This document shows positions 55,446-64,000 of a stretch of 64,000 bases of DNA, in pieces. The number at the start of each line of letters is the position of its first letter. Position 1 is the stretch's first letter. The stretch spans positions 47,623,964 through 47,687,963 of the forward strand of contig CM060065.1 of NCBI GenBank assembly GCA_030533445.1, written 5' to 3'. The translations under genes and the position numbers were made by a program. The DNA comes from Cyprinodon diabolis (taxonomy: Eukaryota > Chordata > Actinopteri > Cyprinodontiformes > Cyprinodontidae). The notes beneath the pieces were generated by a model that did not search any database, was not told where the DNA came from, and saw nothing but the letters and a program-made list of their open reading frames with translations.

Positions 55446-55961
55446 ATCATGTAATGTAACATATTCAAATCCATCACTACAAAATTAATGTGTGAATGGA
55501 GCATAATACATAATGCTGTATTTAGATATTAAGAATATTACATACACACACACACACTATCTGATGATGCGCCAAAAGTGCTAAATTCATGATTTACAAG
55601 TACTATACATGTATTGATTACATTGTTATGGTAATTGCATTACATTACAGATATTTTTATGGCACTTTCCATGAAAGTGGAGAGTACCAAGATGGCGGGA
55701 GGTGACTCCAGTTTTTTCGGCCTATCATAATGAATTTCTCAATATGTGTAGCCGTGTGTGAAGTACCGCTGGCTCTGATGGCGAGTTTTTGTTTTATTTG
55801 GCAAAATATTTTTTGGATTTGTGTTTATCTGACTGTGTTCATTATTATTCCCCCAACAAAGAAGAAACGAGTCCATACTCGCATTCTTCTCTTTTTTTGG
55901 GGCAGCAAACCATGTATTACCGCCACCTAATGGGTTGGAGTGAGAAAGTCAGCTTCTTACC
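55446..55961. other. intron stretch, nothing recognised
   Basis: (CA)n short run near 55545. Confidence 0.5.
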
Positions 55962-55968
55962 GTAAAAA

Positions 55969-56351
55969 CAACCTATTCTCATTATGAGTGCGTGTGAAAT
56001 CGTACGAAAAGTTATGCACCATAATTTCGTACGTTTTGGACGTTTTTTTCGTCGTATGCGCATTCGCATTTGACGCCCCATTCACGAATATAGAATACAA
56101 ATTACAATTAGCCCTAACACTGACCCTAACCCTAAGATATAAAACAGCAAGCAACGTAGTTAGAGACATGAATAAGTGCTGATTGCACTTTTCCCATTTT
56201 TACGTCCGTCCGCAGATCTGCTTTTTTTTTCTGTCTGCCACCGCATGCGCACTGATGTGGTTTTTGATGTGGAAAAACGTCCAAAAACGTACGAAATAGT
56301 GTGCATAACTTTTCGTACGATTTCATACGCACTCATAATGAGAATATGTTG
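55969..56351. mobile_element. palindromic TACG-rich element, copy 4
   Basis: 383 bp, CAACCTATTCTC to GAGAATATGTTG, so both ends show the CAACATA form. Perfect 7-bp target duplication GTAAAAA (55962-55968, 56352-56358). Core GCCCTAACACTGACCCTAACCCTAAG. Confidence 0.86.
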
Positions 56352-56358
56352 GTAAAAA

Positions 56359-57667
56359 TGGGAACAGAATGAAGTTGCTCTGCGATTTAGAAACTGCTTT
56401 TTGTTAAATTTTGATTAGATTGCAAATGCATTTAGTTTCTCTAAGGTTCTGATTTCACCCGGAAAACAGAATGAAAAATAATGCTGTGATGTTTTTTAAT
56501 ATTATATATATCTTTGGGATGTTTGAATCTTCTTCACTTTCTAAATGTTGAAATGAGAGAAAACTTCGAAAGCTTAGTTATGGATCTTCTTCTTGGGTTC
56601 TTATTGTTGAGTGGCCCTCATTTCTCAGTGGCGTCTCCTACTGTCTGTGAAGGGAACACATTTTAATTCACGCTGATTATGTGGATTAACTTTGGTTTCC
56701 TAAGAAACATCTGTGTTCAATTTACTTCTACTTTTACTGTTAATGTTGGACTTAAGCTTTGAGGAGAGAAAAGTTGGGCATCAAACTCTGATCTAAAGGA
56801 ACATTTCTAATTAGTTATGTGTCGTATATTTGATTACTCACAATTTAAACTTTATTCTGTGAAAGATTTTGTATTTTATTCTAAAAAATAATAATATTTT
56901 TATATTATCTAAGTGACTCTAAATCTGCTTTGTACATAAAGATCCATTTTTTGGGGAGAAAATCAGATGTTTTGTTGTTCATAAATTAGGAATTAGCTGA
57001 TTTGGTGGAAAGCTGCAGAGCTCAGCTGCTGTGTTGCACAGAGGCTGATTGTTTCATTAGTTTAGATCCAGGTGGAGATATGATGCACAGCCATCTTATG
57101 TTAATCTAGAATAATTCTTCCATCATTGTGTATCTTTGTTAATTTGAATAGTTTTCTCTTTATTCTGAGTGGATTCTGGCTGAGGAGAATTGAAAGGGGC
57201 CAAATTAATGCTGCAGGTTCAAATATGGAGACAGTAAAAGCATATTAATGGAGCTAATTCTCAGAGCAAAATCCTACAGTGACAACATGAAGTCAACTAA
57301 AAGGTCTCAAAAAGCTCATTTAAAGAAACTAAAGTGAAAAAAAGTCTCTCCTGCACAATCAACCTGACCTGACTTAGTGTTTTATAACAATATATTTATT
57401 GTATATCATTGATGTTCAGTAAGTCTTTCAAAAAATATCTTGTATTTGCTCCTTTTAAATTGTCCTATATGGACGTGGTTCTTTCTTCTTTTATGGTTTT
57501 TCATTTGACTTCTGATGAAAATCAGTCCTATTGGCCAAATATGTCATGTTGACACGAGGACTTGTGCACATGTTAATTTATATGAACTGATCGTTTCAAA
57601 TAAATAGGTAAATTAAATGAAGAACAGCTTAGGAATAAACTCTGACCTCTGTTAGTTCAGTAAATAA
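56359..57667. other. intron stretch, nothing recognised
   Basis: AT-rich, no supported feature. Confidence 0.5.
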
Positions 57668-57957
57668 ATGGATGGATGGATGGATGGATGGATGGATGGA
57701 TGGATGGATGGATGGATGGATGGATGGATGGATGGATGGATGGATGGGTGGGTGGGTGGGTGGATGGATGGATGGATGGATGGATGGGTGGGTGGGTGGA
57801 TGGATGGGTGGGTGGGTGGTTGGGTGTATGGATGGATGGATGGATGGATGGGTGGGTGGGTGGGTGGGTGGGTGGATGGATGGATGGATGGATGGATGGG
57901 TGGGTGGATGGATGGGTGGGTGGGTGGATGGATGGATGGATGGATGGATGGATGGAT
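57668..57957. repeat. (GGAT)n/(GGGT)n compound microsatellite
   Basis: About 290 bp of alternating GGAT and GGGT tetranucleotides. Keeps three + frames and one - frame open (MDGW, HPSI peptides); no genes. Confidence 0.95.
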
Positions 57958-59327
57958 TGTGTTGTGGAAGCCTCCTGATTTCTGATGTTTGTTTATAATG
58001 AACTCGTAGCTTCCAGACATCACTGTGTCACTTACTGTAAAATCTGCTCCTTCACTCCATCGGTGTTTCCAAGCATTTCGTGAACTTTGACCTGAATTCT
58101 TTCACTTTCTTTTACTATAAGTAGAAATCAGAGACATTCCTGCCTGACAGATGTTTAGTAACACTGAAACAAACGCTCTGCTCTTCCAGTCGCCGTGATT
58201 AACGTGCAGCGCTGTGTGGCGTAAGCAGCTTTCCTCTCTTAGCTTTTCTATCTTGAAGTGCAATAAGGATTTGTGTTGATTAAAATGACTTGGAGTAATC
58301 TTTGGAGCTGCAGAGTGTCTGATTCCAGAATGTGCTGCACAGAATGTCGAGCTTAACGCTGCTCCTGCTGCTAAACGTGAGTCAGTAACGCAGCTCTGCA
58401 GATCGTATCACAGCTGCTACGTTAGTCCGAGGAAAATCACTGCGTCTATTTCAGGCTCGCTTTTTTTCATACAGCCGTGTGCGTGTGTGTGTGTGTGTGT
58501 GTGTTTGAGAGAGCAGAGCTGAACTGGAGATTGGTTTATTTTGTGCTTCTGCTAAATGGAGCATCAAATGAGGAGAAGCAGGCTGCTCTGCGTCTGCAGC
58601 TCATCCTCAGCATGATTTAAACTCATCCTTTTCTCCTCCAGTATTTCTTTTATCCTGAATATCTTTTTAATCATTGATTGGATCTGCCTCAGAATGAGGT
58701 GAAATTTGCTGATATGATGTAGGACCCGACATGCTTCCAAAATGTTTAAAAAGATCTGACAAGGTTGGGAGATCTCACAGCTGCACAGCCTGCAGCTTGT
58801 TAGCCATCCATTGTTCATGTTTTACAGAAACATGAACTGAACGTCACTGCAGACACCGATTCTCTGCAGCCTCCTTTTCATTTAAATATGCAGGTTCTGT
58901 TTCATGGTCACAGGATTTAGAAGTCAAACAAATGTCAACTCATAACTTCAGTTGGAAAAAAATGTGCAATTTTTGGGGGAGATGCTTTTAAAAGCCAAAG
59001 TTTCCAAACTTTGATTTTAGAGAAACAAGATCAATCTGATCCCTTAAGTCCTGAAGATTGTTCTGTTTAACAGGAATGTTGCACGGTTTTCCTTCCTTCT
59101 CCAAAGCTGTTGTCTACATGCATCTTTGTATTTTCTTGTGAGAAAAGCAGTAATTTTTTTCTCCTTCAAACCAAAGTTCTGTTTTTGTTTGGCAAAGACC
59201 TTGGAAAGGGACGATTTTCTCCTTAAATCAAACAGGATAACTAACTGATAATTCACGTTTTTGGAACTTCACCGCTGAAGGCGTTTCCTGTGCTGTTGAT
59301 GAGCTAAACTTTAATAAACTGTCCATG
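57958..59327. other. intron stretch with (GT)n
   Basis: (GT)n at about 58483-58504. No supported gene; ORFs at 58564-58818 and 59044-59256 (minus) lack domains. Confidence 0.5.
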
Positions 59328-59345
59328 GTTTCATGTTGGGTTTTT

Positions 59346-59811
59346 CTTTTTTTTTTACTTTTTATTTAGTATTTTTTAAATTTTAAATTAAAACAAACAA
59401 ACAAAAAAGAATATGAACAGAGAAGGGCGATAAAAATACAGCAAAGGTATAACAGAGTCCGAGTTTAGTGAATGTGGGGGTCACAAAAGTCTTAAAAAAG
59501 GTTTATCTGTCATTCAAGTCTTATTGAGGGTAAGTCCTTTCTGATTTGTGTAATCAAACCACTTCCTCCACTGTTCTTTCATGTATTTGTACTTGATCCT
59601 TAGGTCGTAGGTCATTTCCTCCATTGTGAAGATTTCCTCTACTATTAAAATCCATTGCATCAGGTGTGGAGGGTCACTTTTAAACCATTTTCTCATAATC
59701 GCTTTTTCAGCTGCCACTATCAAGATTTTTAGAAAATAGATGTCTTTCCGGTGTATTCCTTCACTCTCCAGCCAGCCCAAATACATTATTCGTGGGTCCT
59801 TGGGGTATCTT
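59346..59811 (-). mobile_element. 5'-truncated L1/Tx1-like LINE
   Basis: 466 bp flanked by a perfect 18-bp target duplication (59328-59345, 59812-59829; starts GTTTCATGTTGGG). The + strand T run after 59347 is the poly-A tail on the minus strand. Minus-strand coding end at 59811-59514: IYFLKILIVAAEKAIMRKWF, then PHLMQWILIVEEIFTMEEMT and KEQWRKWFDY. The AxKKAI.RKW.K pattern is the C-terminal region of L1/Tx1 ORF2. The ORF from 59846 starts in the flank. Standard target-primed insertion, heavily truncated. Confidence 0.88.
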
Positions 59812-59829
59812 GTTTCATGTTGGGTTTTT

Positions 59830-61359
59830 AACCTCCCATCATGCAAAGCTGCAAAATGCTGCTACTGGTTTTACTTTTTCCACTAAAGCTGCATAAAAGT
59901 GATCAAAGCAATAAACAAACAAGTGTCATAAAACAGCACAGATGGATCCAGTATTCAAGGTGAGACGGTCAGTAGGGAAGTTCAAAATGTTTAACACAAA
60001 AACAGATAGAACTGAAGCAAGCTGCTGAGGATCTGCGGACCTGTAGCGACAGCAGGAGGGGCATAGCCCAATCACTGACACACTGGTTTAGGGAGAAATA
60101 CAGGTAAGTGACCACGATCATCTGAACAGGAGATGATTATCAGAGTGATTCACTTACCTGGTTTAGCAGTTCAGCCATCCTCTCAATTATAGGCAGAATA
60201 AGCAGATGCACTGACAACGAGATGCGGCCCTGAGCCTCCCAGAGCGTCCCTGATGCAGCAGCTCCAGTGAGCAGACAGGACTCCGATCCAGGACGAATTC
60301 AGATCAAACTGGAGTAGATCTGGAATCCAGAAATCTGGTCAGGGGTTCCGATCCACACAGGAACAGATCCGGGTTCCAGGAATCCAGAGCGTGAAGGCAG
60401 GTTTAGAGTCCCGTGCGTCGAGCACCCGGCTCAGACAGAAACACAGACAGGCATACCAGCAGGTATTCAGGCGGGCAGATCAGACAGCGACAGACAGGGC
60501 TAGTGGGTGAGAGGGAACAGAATCAGGAAACCGAATCCCTAAGAAAATGCTGAAACGCTCTCACCACTTTTTAAGGAAATTACTGGCCTGAAGACATGGG
60601 CTTAAAAATGATCTCCTACCGGAAATGGGGACCAGAACCTTGGAACTAATTAAAATGAACAAAACCGACAGACATGAGATACAGAAATCAAACTGGGAAC
60701 AAACATCAAACAATGATCTGGCTCCAATAGCTGGGCTGCACCGAATATAAAGCAGAACTACAGGTGGATGGGATCAGAGATGATTAGGAACTGGGCAGAA
60801 CTAGGCAGGTGGGTGAAATAAGAAATTAAGGCCAGCTATCAGAGCAGATCATGACAGAGAGTGCGGATAAAAACAGTTGGTAACAGAATCAAGTCTATAA
60901 GTGTCGTTCTCTGTCAGTGCAGCAGCCTGGTGGATGCAGGAAGCAGGCCGGCCGAACTGCTGCTCATCCAATCAGAGGCAGCTAATAATGAAGTGAGATC
61001 ATCACTGCAGCTTCAGTCTATCAGAAAAGATTTCTTCATGGTGAAAGAAAAAATCCTCACAAATGATGTAGAGGGTTGGATAAATACCGTCTGATTATAA
61101 ACACTCAACACAACCAAGGTTTAAGAAAGACAGCAGCTCTGCCTTCCCTCTGATTGGACGTTTGGGTTGGTGTTATTTCCTGTTTACCCTCAGTTTTTGG
61201 TTATATTATAGAAATACAATAAAGAAATCAGATTTTTTGTGTTATTTTTATTTTGAGGATTTGGAGAAAAAAATGGAGGAAAGCTCCCATCCCTGCATCA
61301 GAGTGCTACGTGTTCGATCTGTGAACGGTTTTCTATGCTTGCAACCAAATTAACAGAAG
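59830..61359. other. intron stretch; possible LTR-like repeat at about 59995-60860
   Basis: 60000-60860 is rich in AGATCC, CAGACA and GGAATCC words and ends ATCATGACA, which recalls a solo LTR or leader of a fish gypsy element. I could not place matching ends or a target duplication. Confidence 0.35.
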
Positions 61360-61949
61360 GGGTGGAGTTTGGAGATGCAATCCACTTCTTAAATGTATCT
61401 TTGCTCTCCTCTAATTTATCCAGAAGCCCTGCAATCACACTTTTTCTGTCACTCCCAACTTGGTGGTTGGCTGCATATGTAGTATCCCTTCCCTGGAAAT
61501 GTCATTCCAAAGCAAAGCTGCAGGCAATCCTTCCTTATTGATAATGAAAGCAAATGATTCACTCCATTCTTCTTTGACTCCTCTGTTCTCATCAGCCATC
61601 TTCCTTTTTTTACTTTTGGGATCCATGGCCTGAGACCCCCCCCCCCCCGCTTTGTTTACAACAGCCACCTGCCTGGCACCGCGCTGACATGTGTGATGCA
61701 GGTTATGATGCACATTTTCCTTGACAGAAATGAAGAAAATGTATTGTTTAAATTTATTGATTGCACATATTTTTACAGCATTGGAAACATAATAAATGTT
61801 TGTTTGACCTCCTGCACACCATATTAAAACAACTAACAAAAAAAACATATGTTTCCATTTTCATACTTTTTGCAAAAAGCTCCAGGGAAGCGGAAGGACG
61901 GTGCTAAAAAGCTGCATGTGGCTCTGGAGCTGAGGGTTGCTGACCCCTG
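61360..61949 (-). pseudogene. hAT element end with transposase N-terminal scrap
   Basis: The right end TTGCTGACCCCTG is, on the minus strand, CAGGGGTCAGCAACCCTCAG, a hAT terminal repeat. The minus frame 61635-61435 gives MDPKSKKRKMADENRGVKEE, WSESFAFIINKEGLPAALLW. K.RK...EN..FKEEW.ESFAFI is the start of the GTF2IRD2/ZBED-like hAT transposases; the following Cys positions are lost by a frame change. The left terminus is missing, so it is truncated. Confidence 0.68.
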
Positions 61950-62017
61950 ACCTGTAACACGGCTGTAAGTTCCGACTTATACTCTGGTGCTGAATATTGA
62001 AAAGCCATAGGAATTGG

Positions 62018-62550
62018 TAACCTGACTCCGCCAGATGGATTTGCTCCGCATATCCATCTGGAAACCTTCCGTTGAAGTAATTTTGGGAAGGGGCGAAAAT
62101 ACTGGTTAGCTGATTGGCCTATGTTGGTGATAGACGGGCCAAATAAACCAATCAGATCAACGAAGCATATGACGTACTAACAGAGTGACGACGAAGAGGA
62201 GCCAATTGATAGATCAAACTCTTGCCGAAACCAGTCGGGAGAAGAGCAAAAACATCTTTTCCTCTGAGAAAAGTGTTTTGCTCTTCTTTCAGTGAAGAAA
62301 TACTCTGTAATTCCGATAAAATCTGCTCAATAGCCACGCTAACGCTAGTTTCATCGGCTGAAGCCGCCTTGTTCTTTAGATTGAACTGTCGCGCTTCTCG
62401 TTGCGTCACACCTCAACCCGCCTCAAAGCCAACGCTGATTGGACCTTCGTTTGGTGAACGGCTCCAAATTTTTTTCAATGGAGAGTCTCCAGACTGATTA
62501 GGGAGTGAAATCTTGAAAGCTCGCGAGATCAGGATGGTCTCACGAGGCTA
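62018..62550 (-). mobile_element. helicase-fragment element, copy 2 (9-bp target duplication)
   Basis: 533 bp, ends as in copy 1. Perfect 9-bp duplication AGGAATTGG (62009-62017, 62551-62559). It keeps about 45 bp near the right end (about 62470-62515) absent from copy 1, and lacks a dozen bases inside the coding part that copy 1 has. Confidence 0.8.
62152..62409 (-). pseudogene. RecQ-like helicase N-terminal fragment (copy 2)
   Basis: 85 residues close to copy 1: VAIEQILSELQSISSLKEEQ, NTFLRGKDVFALLPTGFGKS, LIYQLAP. Walker A is intact (LPTGFGKS). A 12-bp in-frame deletion removes ALEA after EEQNT. No later helicase motif. Confidence 0.82.
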
Positions 62551-62559
62551 AGGAATTGG

Positions 62560-64000
62560 ACATTGGTCTTAAAGTGAACTTTTTAGTGAATGTGAATGTG
62601 TGGCAGTGTGTCACGCTGGTGTGGACTTTGACTCGATTACCCGACTATATAGACTTGGGAAGCAGTGATTGACATTAGGAAAGCTTTCATCAGAAAACTG
62701 CAGGAGCTCTACAGTAGTCATGATTTGTTTAGGCAGGCTAAGCAGCAGATTTAAAATCTTAAATTGAAAATTGCATTACTAATCATTTCCAGATCTGTCA
62801 AACCACAGACTGAACATAACCATCTATAGCAAATGTTGGGTCCAAATTTACTACAAGGACCCTAATTGTGGACTTATACAAATATCTTGGAATACCAACA
62901 GATTTACTCAGTTTCATGCTTTCAGGAGAAAATAGTTTCAGATTTTATCTGTGTTTGAAGTTATCCAACTTCATACACAGTTTAAATTAGCATTTATCTG
63001 CAAAGCAGTGGTGAGAAGTGATTTAGATATGCTGAGGAAAGAGCATATAAACTAGAAATTTACCCCAAAATGAAGATCAGCTAAGGAAGACCGAAGATGT
63101 AAAACAGTCATAAATGATTTGTCACAAAGATAAGGAGGAAACTGCTGTGAGGCAGATCCGGATGGACTGATCCAGTACCTCAACGTGTAAGGCTGCGGTT
63201 AGCTCCACCATGAGGAGGACAGAGCAAAGCTAACGGACTGATGCAGGACTGAGGAACCTCCTTCAAAGCAGAGCTTCTTTCATCCTGCAGATTTCCCAGC
63301 TGTTAGCAGGCGCTAATGGGTGGCCTTAAATGCAATGGCCGTCTCCTTTGCTGAGATAATGCTCTGATACGCCATCGGCTGAAGTTTAGTGGCTGCAAAT
63401 TGTTTTGTTTAAAAAAAACAAGAGCAGCAGAGGGAGGAAAATATCTATACAAAAAAAAAACACTGAGATATCAGAAGGAACAAAATATCTTATTTAGTTT
63501 CTGAGACAAACCGCTTTTTTTTTTATGAAATACTTCAAATAAACATGGTTTAACATGAAAACAAGAGAAAAAAAGCAGTTGTGCCTTTTTACATACAAAA
63601 CTATGCAAAGGTTTGTTTCTTTTCACAGTTTATTCTGTTTAATTTTATGTTTAAAACCACCAAATTATGTAAATACATTTTTTTTCCTTGCATGGTATAG
63701 AAGTAGGAATATGAAAATGGAAACTTTAGGTCGAATCTACTTTAGAAGCTGATTTTTTAACAAAACTATTATTTGATTATCATTGCAACACAGAATTTCT
63801 TTCATTAATACCCTGAACATTAATATTTCTGATTTGGATTGTGGATGCAGATTTTCTTCAAGGAGACACAATCTTCCCCCTTTTCTCCACATGTTGACCT
63901 AATTTCCAGAGATCTTCTGTCAGGAACATGAATTCATGAGTTTATCAGCTGCCGTGGGGGGTGGGGGGTGGGGTGTGTTTGCAAAAGGTTTGGATCCGTC
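62560..64000. other. shank2 intron to end of window
   Basis: No PDZ continuation exon seen. GGGGGGTGGGGGGTGGGG at about 63956-63974. Confidence 0.5.

Noticed and set aside
57652..58023. Repetitive MDGW / HPSI ORFs on both strands
   Set aside because: Pure product of the (GGAT)n/(GGGT)n microsatellite.

Overview
The window is vertebrate, almost certainly teleost fish, nuclear DNA. Short exons with GT-AG borders sit in very long AT-rich introns packed with fish-type repeats: Tc1, hAT, piggyBac-like and Harbinger-like elements, L2/Rex1-like and L1-like LINEs, a chromodomain Ty3/gypsy element and a tRNA-type SINE. No species can be named from the sequence alone.

The only host gene I can support is shank2 on the + strand, a postsynaptic scaffold gene. 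Six exons are recognised: 1617-2037 (linker after the ankyrin repeats), 23266-23405 and 28544-28657 (SH3), 41901-41982 (SH3-PDZ linker), 49862-49944 and 53733-53857 (first part of the PDZ domain). All intron phases join without a break. Residues in the PDZ (DC..-EKTVVLQKK, ADTPIEEF, VAWQAGL) fit SHANK2 better than SHANK1 or SHANK3. The ankyrin part lies left of the window; the rest of the PDZ, the proline-rich region and the SAM domain lie right. Two further pieces look real: a 30-bp in-frame microexon at 29325-29354, and an internal first exon (ATG at 49773) below a GC/CpG-rich leader at about 49290-49772, which would start the short PDZ-first SHANK2 isoform.

Layout: 1-2037, inverted structure and first exon; 2038-23265, a huge intron with an 18-bp minisatellite (2843-4113), Tc1 relics, a hAT element (8689-9349), a second hAT element (9554-16151) split by a young 5.8-kb gypsy element (10319-16093), and a decayed LINE (19868-22097); 23266-29354, SH3 exons, a TTAA-flanked foldback element and the microexon; 29355-41900, LINE pieces, a Harbinger-like element with a palindromic element nested in it, and a Tc1 element; 41983-49861, a helicase-fragment element, a CpG-rich repeat, a SINE carrying nested insertions, and the internal promoter; 49945-64000, small DNA elements, a (GGAT)n array, a 5'-truncated L1, a hAT fragment and a second helicase-fragment element.

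The most unusual items are (a) four copies of a palindromic, TACG-rich element with a telomere-like core and 7-bp target duplications, and (b) two copies of an element with 9-bp target duplications carrying the start of a RecQ-like helicase with a Walker A motif. All boundaries were read by eye; none was checked by alignment or database search.
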